Below are positions 20,831 through 34,042 of a DNA stretch of 64,000 bases, in pieces. The stretch's first letter is position 1. Every line of letters starts with the position of its first letter. Location of the stretch: contig CM056391.1 of assembly GCA_029718625.1 (NCBI GenBank), positions 3,586,662 to 3,650,661 of the forward strand, written 5' to 3'. A program made the translations under genes and the position numbers. The DNA comes from Synaphobranchus kaupii. Taxonomy: Eukaryota; Chordata; Actinopteri; Anguilliformes; Synaphobranchidae. The notes beneath the pieces were generated by a model that saw nothing but the letters and a program-made list of their open reading frames with translations, had not been told where the DNA came from and ran no database searches.

Positions 20831-23123
20831 GATCAGATCTCGCATTGCAAGTCTGTCGGTAATCTGCACATAAAATATGAATAATTTTATAAATTAAACA
20901 TTGAGCATTGGCTTGAATTTGGTCTGCAGTCATATCAACATGCCAGCTGTATCCTTGGTGGGATTTTTTTCCATGTTTAGATGTCATCTTTTACTCTAGA
21001 CTTCGGAGTGTTGATTTGTAATTGGCAATGCTAGAATTAATTTGATTTGCTTATTTCTGATCATCATACAAATGTGAATATATTACATCATCAGAGAGGG
21101 CAAAACAACATTTGAAATTATAATAAGTGTTTTACAATTAGACTATTATCATTTACACTTTGAACTGTTTTAATGATCTTTTGTTTTAACAGGCTCATGA
21201 GTCTCCCCCCTAAATAACAATGAGGTAGCTTTTGCATTAATTAGTCTGGGGCTAATCTCAGATGAAAAATGCATGCACATATACAGTATTTCAATATATA
21301 AATAGGTTTTTAATGAGTTTAACTACAAAAAGGACTTAAGAGAAACGATGCTTGCATTAGGCAACTGTTGTTTGTCAATTATGAGAACTTTTGAAACTTT
21401 TTATCAGCAGTTATCTTCCAAGCCATTAACATTTGACCTTGGTTTTCATACAAGATGTTCTTGTGTTATGTAACGTATTCATCTTTAGCATTACAGTTAC
21501 AGTAATGAGTCCTTTCAGCATTTTCACTGTTACCCAATCCCAACGATGTTGGAAGAGAACGCTGAAGAAAAAAAATACACATCGCACAACTGCAAAATTA
21601 ATGAAGGCAGGGAACGAGAGCTTATGAGACTTTTAACCCGCTGTCTCCATGAGCAAACAACTAATTGCTCCGAGCGTTGTTCCGCTGCCACGGTCCCCGC
21701 TACCTGCCACGGTCCCGCTACGCGAGCGAGGTTGTACGCAGGCTTGTGCTGCCTGAAGCCCACGCAGTTAGCATTCTGCGTCGCGTGCAACGGAGCAGGT
21801 CCGCTCGGCTCCGCGTTCTGATAACAAGCCTTTAAAAGAAACGCTAATAAAGGCTGTCTACCGGCCCAGTTGTGAGCCCTTCACTTGAGCAAAATCAAGA
21901 CAGCAGATCATGTAGAGTTTATTATACCACTTGGCCCTATAAGTTTTTGTCTGTCCCTTTTTCAGTATTAATGATTTTTTTAAACAATTTACTATGTTAA
22001 TGCATGTATGTAGGCAACACAGGCATTACATGGTCAACCAAAACTTCAATCATTCATATGATGTTATTTAAAATATGAACATTACATATAGGCTACTATA
22101 TATTGGATATATTTGCATGACAGCAGTGTACATTTTGACGTCATCAGAAAATTCAGGTGTATAGGCTACTGTTGAATTTGTTCTATAATACAAACACAAT
22201 ATGGATTTTTTTATTCCACAAATTATTGAAAATGTTACAAATTTAAGTCGCAACTGTAACAGCCTATCATTACCAAAATAGAATGGGCTGTTTTAATAGT
22301 GACTTTATTTTTGATGTTTTTTTGTTTTTGTCCCTTTGGTTGTGGCCAGCATGACCTTATTTTCTGTGCATTGTGAACATAAATATGTTTTGCATGATCA
22401 TATAAATGTAGTTATATTATTGTTGACATCAATATGTGTACAGTTGTGATAAGCACTAAAAATAATATCAGATTATTAGACTTTGTGAAGCTTTTTCAAA
22501 AAAATATGTGAAGACATGCTACCATATGGCCAGGTTGAAAAAAAATCACATCTCCTTGGTCACAGTTTTAAGGTTGTGGCCAAAAATAGGCAGTCGTAGG
22601 CAATAACAGTAAACTGTGTCAGTAGATATCAATGCTAATTGAAAACTTTCTACTGGTAGGCAATACCATTCCAAAATGTATCTAAGTGATACATGTAGTT
22701 ACAATAGGACTTATTGCTAAAAAAATAAGTTTCCTATAATTATATTTTGTGGTTCATAATCCATGATGCATGTTGGGAATTGTATTGTTTTTCCCTCTTA
22801 TAAATGGCACAGATTAGTTCAGGCCACAGCACATGATCTGATTTTCTTGATTGAAATTTGTGTTGGATGTTGGTATTACTTTAATCACTACCAAAACACA
22901 TATTCCCTGTTCTCACCAAAAATAAAGGATAAGTATATATTCAATTCAACAGTGCATGCAGGTACATGTACTTTTACATGTACGTCTGTGTGCTTTCATT
23001 AGTGCATAGACAAAATGCATTATGTAGCATATCTACAGAACTGAAGTGCATTCATTTTATTCACAGCTTTATTTGGTTAGCAGATACCCTTACCCTTAGG
23101 TTGCATTTGACATTTAAAGACTT
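20829..23123. other. No gene recognised
   Basis: AT-rich DNA of 2.3 kb. No repeat family or coding exon identified. Several lines of non-repetitive, A/T-balanced sequence could include conserved non-coding elements, which I cannot test without alignment. Confidence 0.35.
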
Positions 23124-23370
23124 CCCAGTGAGCAAACGCCTAAACGTCTAGAGGGGCGGACATCTAGGTAAGAGGAGCTTTGACATAAATGGACTAAGAT
23201 TAACCCCGATATAGCTCAGGTTTTACCCGGATATGGCCTGGCTCTGTCCTCCTCGGCTAGAAAACTTTCACTTTTCAACCAAATGTAGCCCGGGTTTTCA
23301 CCTGAATTCTTAGACAACGCTTTACCAACTTTTCACTGACTTTTCACCACAAAAAAAACTGTTCACTGGG
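23124..23370 (+). mobile_element. MITE copy A (CCCAGTGA...TCACTGGG ends)
   Basis: The ends are CCCAGTGAGC and GTTCACTGGG. Internal segments AAACTTTCACTTTTCAACCAAATGTAG (23262-23288), GTTTTCACCTGAA and GACTTTTCACC are matched, in inverted orientation, by the element at 28691-28929. It is about 247 bp with no coding. The superfamily is not clear to me. Confidence 0.85.
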
Positions 23371-24880
23371 TAAGAAATTCCAGTTACGCACCTTTCTTGC
23401 ATGTATACGTGGAGCAAATTGAACCTGTGCCCTGTCAGTCACAAGCCTCCCATTCCCTAATCAGTAACCAACACTGCAGTCCCGCCGTAACCCATAGCAA
23501 CAGCATACCCAAAGACAATAAATCCGGCCCCCCTGTCCGATCACGTGAAGCTCCAAACGAACATCGGGAATACGCCCAGCAAATTATTTAGAAAACAACT
23601 CCGCCCCTCTCCGCTTGGGGAGGAAGTGCGCTTCACGAAGCGCGAGCGACCGCGACTGCAGCGTCTGATCCGCCCGCTTACCTGCTCGCATCCAGCCGTA
23701 GGTTCGCAACCGTCGATCAGGTGGAGTGCGCGCGAAGGTGTGGAACCTCCGAGAAGCCCCCCCGAGAGATGAGGCGTTCCCCGTCGCCGGTTCGCCGGGA
23801 GGCGGACGCCGCCACCGGCGGTTCTTCGGGGATTGGAACCGCCATTAAGAAATAAATCGGCCCAAAGTAAGCCATCCCCGTGGCAGAAGGCGTTCGTGAG
23901 ATCCCATTAAACTCATAATAGATTTGATAATGGAAATTTTCCCTCCACGTAATTCCATTTACTCAGGGGGGGTGTGAATGTTGAACGAGGCGGTGCTAAA
24001 CTCTTTGAACAAGGGAAATGGGTTTAAGTTGAGGGAGAGATAAGGGACGAACGCACCCGAGTTCCCGCGGGGTCTCGTCACGTCCGCGATCTTTCCCTTT
24101 CTAAGCGAATCGCTGTTCCAATATAGAAATGCCACAGATTCTAGACAGGCTTTGTGTGATTATACACAGACAATATTTAACCCCCCCTCTACATACACTA
24201 TATCCCCTGTCGGGCGCTCACTAGGAAAATGTTTCCTAGTCTTCATCCCTTCTGTATTTTTTTTGTTACTTTTCACTCAATGCATTTTTCATTTTGGATT
24301 AAGAAAAAAAAAAACATTTTGTGGATTAAGTGCTCTCTTTCACCTCCACTTGACTTAAGTAAGCAAGACATTCCAGGCTAGTGGATTTCTTTTATGACCT
24401 TCTTTGCCGTTTGCTGTGCTGTCAAAGGTGAAAGTGCGTTGCTGAATTCCCCCTGTTGTTTATGCTAAGCATGGAATCTCACTATTACATATTTCTGATG
24501 ACCATATTCTTTTTCTATTACACGCCGTCTTAAGCAATTAATGACCTCTGTCCTATCAGGTGGAGCTGTTTGCTTCACAGGGGAATCTGAATGAATATTC
24601 CCACTGAAATGCTGTTATCTGATTGGATAGTGAGCACAGCATTCATAGCCAATGCGATATAGAGCGTGTGTGGTGTGTTCATGAGGTAACTAAAGACGTG
24701 CACCATGAAGTCATGTGTTACTGGAGCTCTCTAACCTAATCAGTATAATGAACATATTGGCTTAAGTCAAAATTAATGATGGGTTGAGATGAATGACCAT
24801 CTTTAAGGTGCCACATACAAGTGTTGTAGAGTGACGCTTGTGAGCGTTGACTGATTGACTGTGTTGGTCATTATAACCCA
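23371..24880. other. No gene recognised; CpG-rich patch
   Basis: From about 23590 to 24120 the sequence is CpG-rich (GCGCGAGCGACCGCGACTG near 23640, GCGGACGCCGCCACCGGCGG near 23802). This is a possible CpG island or enhancer, but I see no exon in it. The remainder is plain AT-rich DNA. Confidence 0.35.
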
Positions 24881-24889
24881 TATCCTGAG

Positions 24890-25052
24890 CTGACCGGAGA
24901 CGAATGTTGAGTCTGGTTCCTCCCAATGTTTCTTCCTATCTGTCCCACCTTTTTCCTTGCCACTGTTGCCCTATAGGCTTGCTCTCATTGGGGGGGGTTT
25001 CTGTTAACTGTAAACTGCGCAATATAAATACATTTTGATTTGAATTGATTCA
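24890..25052 (+). mobile_element. LINE 3' end fragment
   Basis: GTCTGGTTCCTCCCAATGTT, then TCTTCCTATCTGTCCC and TTTTTCCTTGCCACTGTTGC, leading to AATATAAATACATTTTGATT and TGAATTGATT. This is the familiar 3' UTR and tail seen at the ends of a common fish non-LTR element. Only the 3' end is present. Family assignment is from memory. Confidence 0.6.
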
Positions 25053-27670
25053 CGTTGTATTCCGTACAGTGCCATCGTCTCTTTCCTTCGCGGGTCAAAG
25101 GGAATGGCCGCACCGAATGAGGGGTTCACAAAACCGCTCATATTTGCTAACAGGCCCTGACCTATGACAGTCATGCAGGGGTTACCTTTACCGAAGGGCT
25201 GTGACCCTGAAGTGAGCAGGTCAAAGTACTTTATACACAGAGAGAAAGAGAGGGAAAGAGATCAGAGACCGGTTCATATGAAGGAGACGGCTTAAAAAAT
25301 AGCCATGTAAACGCATTTTTGTTACGTCGTAGAGCAGTAAATGGCTCCAAATAAAATGGCTGTGTAATGTAAAGCCACACCATAGCCAGACATATTTGTA
25401 TAGTTAGGCCTGCATAGAAGTAGGTGGGTCAGAACTACCTAGGTGGGCATTCACAGTTGGGTGTGGTTCAGCCCAGGTGAGCCAGGGTACTGTTTAGGTG
25501 GCTGTGGTCCACCCTGGCCCACCTGTGCCTACACGGTCGGTATGAAGACAGTTACAGACGAGACATTTAATTACTTTCTGGGTTAATTTTTTTGAGGAAG
25601 ATCGCAAGTGTATCCTCCAAAACTGCAGCCATTTGAAGCAGTGCAGTATCTGGGCTGACCTTTAAATATGACGCAGGCAAAGCGCATGTACCCGGGCGAC
25701 CAGATGGGGGCACTGTTGCACACTGTGGTGGGAAATACTCTGCCCACTGAAAATCTCCTTTGTTGGACACTACTTTCACCAAGTGAGCTCTGCTACTCAA
25801 AACTCCTCATATTTACACCTGTGCGCACGCGTAGCATGAGCACGGGGTATTGTTATCGCTCCTGTTGCTTCCGTGCATCTGTCTGTCTGTCTGTGTGTCC
25901 CTATAATCCATAACTCGAACAGTTCTACTCCGATCGTGATGAAACTTTGTGGAAATGTTGACAGTTGGGGCAATGACCTGAATCTTGAATTTCTTCGGTC
26001 AATGTCCGTCTTCACTGTGCAAGATCAAAGTTTTAGCCCCATGCATATTACATTCAGGGTCGAGATTAGCACATGCGCGCGGGTGTAGCATCTCTCTGAG
26101 TGCTAGTTCTAGTTATTTGTTTAGTTACTGTTCCTGTGTTCTAGGACAAATGTTTTACATTTGTCAATGAGCACATGCTAGTGTAAGGTCTACCTTTTAT
26201 AATTTCACTTGCCGTTTTTTAGTGAAAATTACTCCTAACCACTGTTGTAAGATTGTGATTCCTTTAGAGATTTTTTGACTGGAATCTGTCCCCTAAGGCA
26301 TCACAGGAACGCACTGCACACAAAAAAAATAAAAAATAAAAAAATAAAAAAAACAATCGGTGAAAGGACAAGAGTGGAGAAGCCCTTTGGTTTACAGGGA
26401 TAACAGCAGGCAGAATGAAGGCTCGGCTAAGGCTAGCCCTAAGTGCTCAGCTATCATAACTGGGCCATTAAAGGGGCATTTTACATGGTATGTTCCCAGT
26501 ACTCTACATCACATCCACCTGAGCTTCATACTGACATTGATTTCTCTTTCCATATAACTTTCAATCAATTTCAAGCTCAGGTTATACACTCGGGTTAAAT
26601 GCCAGTTTTAAGGCTAGGCCACTGTATTTCCTATTGCCCAAGGAGGGTAGGTGTGTATGCTGTATATTGTACAGAGGAATCTTATTTTCGGTGCTGCACA
26701 CGTTCTGTAGTGTCACACAAGGATAACTTTTTTTTTTTTGCTATGCTGCCTTACCGTGACAAACAGAACTCTGTGAGGCTCAGTCATATTATAAATCGTC
26801 TTGATTAGTGAATGGCGCTCCGTCAAGCTCACAGGGGTGCGGGTAACTGCTGAATATCTATAGTCGCATTTGAAAATGTGAGGATGCTGATTTAAGCGTC
26901 TACTCTGCGGGAGTGAAAATAGAGAACTGATAAACCATAGAAGCACTCCGTACAGTTTAACGCTGAGCCGAGTTGGTGAACATCCTCCTGTGGTCAAGAG
27001 AATCCCAGTAAATCAGAAAGCTCATTCGTCAATGTACCAGTGCACTTAATTACCTAACATGAAACCCTTAATTTCCTTTAACGAGCAGATTTAGCTTAAA
27101 CACAAATTCCAGTCTTTAACCAAGTCTGTATTTTACAAGCCGTTCAAGCATAAAATGCACCGGCATGGTAATTGCATGCAATTTCACTGCGTCTGACCTG
27201 GAGAACTAGAATCATCTAGAAGCCTAGCCCGTCAGCGGTAATCAGAGACAAATTGTAAATGAGAAGTTTATTCAAAATGATGAAGCGTGACCGTTTTAAC
27301 GGTTTCCTTCGCTGTTTTTTTTTTTTTTTTTTTTTCAATCGAGCTACCATACTGGCATTTGTAAATGTGCATTTACAACAAAAAAAGTGGATTTTAGAAG
27401 CCTCTGCCAGGTTAAATTAACTGTTAGCATGAAGGCGAATCCTAAATACGGGATCAAAGGTCACATATAGCTGGGAAAATTCGTAGAAAATGCAAATAAG
27501 CACTGGAGCATGCACAATTGATCATGCATTTCTGAATATGAGGGAATGTGGTAAAATGATGTATAATAATGTCTTAGCACTTACATGTGATAAACATTAA
27601 ATCATAATGTTAATCTGTAGAGCACTTATCAGGCCATAGTAAAGTAAAATGAAACACAAAATAAAATGGA
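25053..27670. other. No gene recognised
   Basis: Mostly plain DNA. It includes an A-rich tract (26321-26352), a T-run (27317-27336) and a segment near 25870-26050 with a CTGTCTGTCTGTCTG run. That segment has the look of a dispersed repeat but shows no ends I can define. Confidence 0.35.
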
Positions 27671-27674
27671 ATGT

Positions 27675-27843
27675 GGCTGATTTACTAAGACCTTAAGCAT
27701 GTGCAAAACCTTTTAGCACACGCAAAACCAATAGCATCCATCCAATGATTGGTCATGGTATTTGTTTTGCACCAATAATTGGTGTGTTACTAGTTTTGCG
27801 TGCTAAAAGATTTTGCACATGTAAAAAGGCAGTGAATCAGGCC
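27675..27843. mobile_element. MITE with imperfect inverted arms
   Basis: The left arm, CTGATTTACT (27677) through GCATGTGCAAAACCTTTTAG, pairs with the right arm CTAAAAGATTTTGCACATG through AGTGAATCAG (27840). The arms are about 50 bp and the total about 170 bp. No coding; the family is a guess, not assigned. Confidence 0.75.
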
Positions 27844-27849
27844 CTATAT

Positions 27850-28690
27850 TTCAAAAACGTTAGAGAACAATACAAACCCGTTCAGAAAAGTACAATTTAT
27901 ATTTACAAAAACAAGACGGGACGTGTTAAAACAGAAAAAAAGATAAGGATATATAAAATTAAAAAGGCTGCTTAAAAAAACTGAAAATGAATTGAATTGG
28001 GAGATTCAGGAAGGTCTGGCCAACTAATTTTCTCAAGCAATGCTCCGGTGTCTGGTTTTGTTTAAAATATAATTACACCATGATGATGAATATATTGTGC
28101 ATCTATAGCAATTGGTTTTCCCATTTAATGAAAGACCCTCTTTATGATTTAGAGAGTCTTAAAGATTAAACAAAGTAGAAGACATGTTCTCCCGCTGACA
28201 GTTATAGTCACTTTTAATCTTTTTTATACACCTTGCTAATTGGACTTTTAAGCAGTGGATGTAAGTGTTAGGTGTATTGATTTCTGTGTCAGAAAACTTT
28301 TGCAGTTTTAATAACTATGTAACCTACTACGTATAATGTGTGATGGTACTTCACTTGTCATTTTTATCATGTAGGGTATGTTTGTGTTATTATGATGTAT
28401 CATTTATTTCATGTTGTCTCAGGTGATAAAGCGTTATTTGTTGTCCATGGCAATTTCACTTTGGGGGTGATAGGCTACATTTATTTTATCGAATCAATTC
28501 AGATTAAACACCATGGTAACCCAATATAGGAATCAAACCTCAAACCCTCTGGTGAGTCATTGCTATGCCACGCTTCTAGCAATAATCGATGTGATAACGT
28601 TATGGAATATAACTGCCGTTTATTGTTATGTTTTGTTTTTCTCTGTATTAGTTTGTTTTTATATTTATGTCAATAGTGTGCTGTTGTAAT
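27850..28690. other. No gene recognised
   Basis: AT-rich DNA, nothing identifiable. Confidence 0.35.
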
Positions 28691-28929
28691 CCAGTGAACA
28701 TTTTTGTGTTGAAAAGGCGGTGAAAAGTCGGTGAAACGCCGTCTCGCGTTCAGGTGAAAACACGGCTAAATTTGGTTGAAAAGTGAAAGTTTTTTAACCG
28801 GCTAGGATGTAACCAGGCTATACAACCTGAGATAAATTAGGGCTAAACTGACATTTATGTCCAAACGTCTCTCAACCTGAGATTTCCACCCCACTATAGA
28901 CGTCTAGATTTCGGCTTTGGCTCATTGGG
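28691..28929 (-). mobile_element. MITE copy B, inverted relative to copy A
   Basis: This is the same element as 23124-23370 in opposite orientation. It starts CCAGTGAACA, contains GGTGAAAACAC and TTGGTTGAAAAGTGAAAGTT, and ends GGCTCATTGGG. The two copies are 5.3 kb apart and diverged at roughly one base in five, so they are old, independent insertions. Confidence 0.85.
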
Positions 28930-30197
28930 AAACTGTGGTTCAACCTCACCCTGTGGGCTATGTGTGGTGATGATAATGCTTTAGTCCTTTGTTTAAGTTG
29001 AGGTTGAGCCATGCAGAGCCTGGGCGCTGGTTATATAAAGTCTTGCCTGCTTTGGGATGAGCGCGACGATTGTTCGGTGAGGCAATCATGTCCCAGACGT
29101 TATTCTCAGAGAGTATTGTCGCGAGCCCTCGAAAACCGAACTGTCGACTTCACATCAGCACAATGCCCGACGGGCTGGCTTTGTGTGTCAGTTTGAATTT
29201 GAATGGAAGACAACCCTTTCCCCCCCCACCGTCAGCTCTCTTCTGTAGCTAGCCTACTTCCTCCGCCTTCATCTCTCTCAGGGCAAAACGCAGGGCCATT
29301 GAGCGCGCGACCCCTGAACAACAGAGGCACGAAGCAAACAAACACTCAGATTAATTATTGATCGTTATAATTTATTTATTTTTTTACAGCGCACATTAAA
29401 CTTGTGAGACCGCATTAGATATCGGAAACATTTAATGCCAGTCAGGGGTTTAAGAGGTCGGGGGAGGAGATCTGAAGTGTTGCCAGCTCTTCACATTTGG
29501 TACAAATGAGGCGACACTAATGGAAACTATGCGAAATATCGAAGAACTGCTTTTAACTGGAGACATTCGTTGCGCTCCCAAGCCTCCGTCTCGCGCAATA
29601 CGAGAGCGGGCGAGCGCGGAGAGGCGGCATATTCTCATTGCATTATGTTGAATTCAATGGCACTTTAAACCATAAATCAGTGGGTACTTCAGAGGCACCC
29701 GGAGCCTTGACAGACAGTATCTGCGATGCCGAGCCTATATCCCACTAAAGGGAAGAACGCCGTGTGTGTTCACTCAACGGTTTCCACTAACAAGGCCTGT
29801 TTTTATAATCCTACTGTTTATAGCCTCCTCTTCAGAAAACCACATGGTCATGCTTTCCAATATAACGCGTGGCTTCATCGGGCGCTGCGACCACTGGCAC
29901 CTGGTGCTAGCTACTTTGAGATCAGGGTTTCCAAACCCCCCCCCCCCCCCCAGTTATGCTGCAGCTGATTGGTTGGAAAAATGTAAGCAATGGTAGGCCT
30001 ACAATAAACACTTTATGAATTATTATTGTAACCTATTCTGTGCTGCACTCATATTTGATGTTCCACACATGATTTTTATTTTTTTTAATAGCAATGATCT
30101 TTTTACATTTTGCATTTATTGAATGAATCATCAGTCCCTTACCATTCGCCTGGTATCAAAAATGGTCCCGTAAAAAATAGTCTATGTAGCCTATATA

Positions 30198-30200
<3 letters not shown>
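28930..30200. other. No gene recognised
   Basis: Plain DNA, GC-richer around 29540-29640 (GCGCGGAGAGGCGGC). A C homopolymer lies near 29936-29951. No exon supported. Confidence 0.35.

Positions 30201-30251
<51 letters not shown>
30201..30251 (+). repeat. (TA)n microsatellite
   Basis: About 25 TA units. The flanks carry TATAGGC and its inverse GCCTATA several times (30190-30295), so the whole locus can fold as a cruciform. Confidence 0.97.
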
Positions 30252-30253
<2 letters not shown>

Positions 30254-30939
30254 CTATATATTAGGCCTATATATATTTTAATATATATAGGCTATAAGAT
30301 CTATACTGTGATCTTCCATCGCACATTAGATCTATTCCCAAGTTTCCAGATCCTTGTTAGCTTGTCTATGCCGTATTAATGAAACGCGTGCAAAAAAATA
30401 ACACACTTGAAAAAATGTTCTTTAATAAGATACATCGGTATGTTGCTTGTTATTCGTTTTATTTTGCAATGAACCGGTGCGGCAAAGCATTTAAAAGAAA
30501 ATCAGATCCGTATCCGTTATCTGTTCTGTTAATTAATGATCTCTGCTGCTTGGGAACACAAGCCCCCTCTAACCTGTGTCTTAGGGCTATACTGACTGAG
30601 GAAACGAATGGAGATGAAAGAAACAAGGGGAAATAATAAATTATTCTGTGCGAGGTTTCATCTCAGGCCATTAAACTATAGGTGGAGCCGGGGTTCATGT
30701 TTTGCACCTGCACCGTTAGGACCGTGGCTTTTTCAAGAGAAATGGCACGACTAGCATAGTGACAGGTTCGGGGCATCCTTCGGGAATACCCAATCAATCA
30801 CGAGACGGGAGGGAGGAATTCAGTTGAGCGCTGAATTAGCTTCCCGTGGAATGCAGGGATTCATGTGCAACGTCCAAACGACCAAAATGGCTCCTAGCCT
30901 TTGAAAGACTACCGCGATTATCTGGAGGAATTGGCTGTT
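30252..30939. other. No gene recognised
   Basis: AT-rich DNA with palindromic TATAGGCCTATA fragments at its left edge; no coding evidence. Confidence 0.35.
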
Positions 30940-31365
30940 TGTGTCAATCACCCCCCCCCTCCCCTCCCCTCCCGTAGCCTATGCATCTCCTCTTCCTTGT
31001 TGTACTCCCGTAGGTGAGCGAGGGAGACGGGCGGCATTCGGGCAACGGAGACAACGGGGACAGCAGCAGCAGCAGCAGCAGCTGCCGCGATTCTCTTGCG
31101 CTGTGATTAAATACTACTTGTGTCTTTTCCGCCGCTATAATCCGTGTAGCAGAGAAAGGGGGCTGCATGAGAAGAATGGTGAATAGCGCCCCGAATCATT
31201 CCAGTTGGCTGCATCTCAAACGGCGCCGTGGAGAGAATGGGATTGGGCTCCCTTGTTAAGTCACAAGAGCGGCAGCGTTTTCAGGAGTTTCTCCCAGAAA
31301 TTGCTCCAGAACGCGCGGCGTCTTCCCTTCCCCTTCCCCCGGCGGCAGTCACATTTCGGCTGGAG
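30940..31365 (+). promoter_or_regulatory. Candidate NDST promoter and 5' non-coding exon
   Basis: This is a GC- and CpG-rich block with a (CAG)7 run near 31060-31083 and C-rich tracts. It ends at CTGGAG|GTGAGT, a strong donor with GT at 31366-31367. It lies 2.7 kb upstream of the acceptor at 34041-34042 that opens the NDST leader exon. NDST genes normally have one or more 5' non-coding exons before the long first coding exon, so this is the best local candidate for the preceding exon and start site. No TATA box is evident. Linkage to the gene is inference. Confidence 0.4.
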
Positions 31366-34042
31366 GTGAGTGAACGCGCCGATTCCCAGTCTCTTGTTTC
31401 GGAGCAGGCGAACGAAATATCCTGTACTGTTTATAAGTTTGCGAGCATCCGTATAATGTGCGTGTAGTTTTCAGCGGGTTCTTAGGTGTAGCTATCTCCG
31501 AACATCCATCCCTGGATTTTGTGTTTGTATGACTCTGACAAGGGACAGGGTCGTACTTAGGACCAGGACTTGTCACGTTACTGTATTTTGGGGGGCGGAC
31601 GTTCAATGCCAGATAGATTGGGAATTATTTATTTAAATTTTTTTATCGTGATCACACTATAGTGTGTGTATCCTATTTATTACATGCAAACATTTACAAC
31701 GGAAAAACTGTTTCACAATGTACTCACGAGTGTGCAATCTGATAGGAGCATCCCGGCGTTTAAACACAATATTTTATAAGGCCAATGAACTCCGTACAAT
31801 TATAGTGATAATATGCATAGAATAGGCTACACTGGAGACTGTAAGGATGCAATTGGAAAAGTGGTTTTGGGATGGAAATACACAGACATTCGTTTGAGTT
31901 CTGATTTATTATGACAGAAAACATTTGAAAGGGTAGCGGCGGTTAACTACATGAAAGGCGATGTTGCAGAAACCGTCTAAGGAACATTAGTAAACCACAC
32001 AAGCGTTCGTGTCTTATGGGAAAACTTTAAATTCTGAGCTACGGCGCATTCTATTGGTTAAAATGATGTTGATATTGAACACAAAATACACGGTTTGTAC
32101 AACATGCATTTGAGTAAAAATCTATATAAATACAAAAGCTTTCAGATAATTATGTGTGCTAGGCTACTTTGAAACACATTTGTATAGAGGTTTTTAAACG
32201 TATGGATGTCTTTTTTTCCAGTAGATTTATTAGTCCAAACTTTTCTCTTTTTTAATTTTGACCTAGGCTACACGATGAAATAGGCTACATAATTGTACCA
32301 CTTGCATCCAAGTTATGCTAAAGTTGGGTTTCCTAGTGACATGTTGGCAGTAGCTGCCCCCTAGTGGTAGAAGTTAATTTGAAGAAAAATACAGTAGGAC
32401 ATTTTTTTTCTTCCGACCGATGCACGCCCAACGCACGCGCCGTTAAGGGCCCCCTGCCCGAGGACATCGCTCATCCGCAGCGATAAGTTGTAGCGCGTGT
32501 TTCCAAGTTCACATGACAGTGCAGAAAGGCAGAGCCGCATAACCCGTCTTGGCAAAGTCCTGAGACTTTATTCTATAAATCAAGACGCGACCAGTGTGTG
32601 AAAGCCTTCACTTTCGGCCCAGATTTCCTTCTCCGCTTGATAGGGAGGGGAAAGATAAAAAAAAGAAAAGGGAACCATTTGTCGGCCTATGTCTTGTTTC
32701 CCGTCGAAGCTCTTGGACTTGATTTGTCTGTGCGGGTGAAGGAGGCACAGGTGTTAAAAAGGAAAACAAAACAGGGTCGCGCTTCTGTGCTATATCAAAT
32801 TGCTCTGAGAGCTTGCTGTAGACGAGAGGGCTGTCTGTCTTGTGCATGCATATATTCAGATACTAATCCCCCTTTTTTCCCTCGCTATATAATTCATTTT
32901 GATCCCTGCATTTCTGAGCATTCTTGCCTTTTCCTCAGGATTCAGTCAGAGAATAGGATTATCTTGTGCCTGAATCTCGTGAAAATTTTATTGAATTAAT
33001 TGCCTCAATTGTCTTAAGTGTAGCCGTTTAAAGTGGGGAATTAAAACAGTCATTTTAAGTTGATGTTGGATTTGTTCGTTTTGCCGCTGCTTAACTGCAA
33101 TTATAATTTGGAATGAAGTCACATTTATTCTTTTTTTTTGTTATTTTCTTTTATCAGGATAATTACCTTCAGCATGCTGACGTGAGCTAGGAGCGGCGCA
33201 GTAATAATATCTTAAGATTGATTTTGAATTAAGCCCCCTTTGTCAAGAGAGTTTGTCAGCTGCGTTTCAGTGGATGTGTTTTCTTGTAGATGTATACCCA
33301 CGAAAAGCGTCATTGTTATTGCTGCCAATTCCTCCTGCTTATTAGTAGACAGTAGATGAGCAAATAGAACCTCTGGTTACTGTTTTTTTTCTTCTTCTTC
33401 TCCCACAATCCCCCTGTGAAGTCAGCACCAGCCAATCGCGGTCCTGTTTGCCCAATGTTCTGCCACCCCAGGGAGCCTATGGCCACAGCTGGCAAGTGAC
33501 AGTGTGCTGATTGAAAACAGCCTGGAGGCTTGAGGTGCTCCTCTTGGCCCTTCAGTAGTAACTTCTCTACAGATGGGGCCTCAGGGGATGTTTGGGGGCG
33601 CACTCCAAATACATGCTCTGTATTCACCGTGTCTTGGAGGCCCACAAAGCTTCCAAGATCATTCTCCGGCGTTGAAGTGCATCTTCGGCTGTTTCTTGTT
33701 CCTGGTCACCAGTTCACCCTATGATCAGGATTATAATGTATATGCATATGCCTGCAGGGGGCTGAAACAATGACTTACTGTCCTCTGTAATAATTTATCA
33801 AGCAATCCTAAGGAAACTGAGAGAGTGTTGGTTTGCGCGTGCCCAAGAACAGATAAATTGAACATCCTTTATAAAAATGCTGACGTATAAGTGTTTTAGC
33901 GCTACTAACTAAGCAACTTTCATAGTTGTTTCTTTTTTTTTTTTTTTGTTGCCTAAAAATAGTTCACTTAATTAGCAGAACCTCAGAGTCTCACACTGAC
34001 GTTTTTTTATTGTTAATTTTTTAAAACCTTCTTTCTTCACAG
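31366..34042 (+). other. Probable NDST 5' UTR intron
   Basis: This interval runs from the donor at 31366 to the acceptor CCTTCTTTCTTCACAG ending at 34042. It contains no recognisable coding exon. A CTCF-like motif lies at 32353. The donor-acceptor pairing is inferred, but the acceptor itself is strong (long pyrimidine tract then CAG). Confidence 0.4.
32353..32367 (-). promoter_or_regulatory. CTCF-like motif
   Basis: On the minus strand it reads CCACTAGGGGGCAGC, matching the known CTCF core (CCA-C-[TC]-AGRKGGC-R) closely. It is about 1 kb downstream of the candidate first exon. Binding is inferred. Similar CCCCCTAGTGG strings also occur by descent within fish repeats. Confidence 0.4.

Noticed and set aside
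32598..32999. 133-codon frame downstream of the CTCF-like motif
   Set aside because: Low-complexity, no homology I recognise, no splice or start support; sits in the presumed 5' UTR intron.
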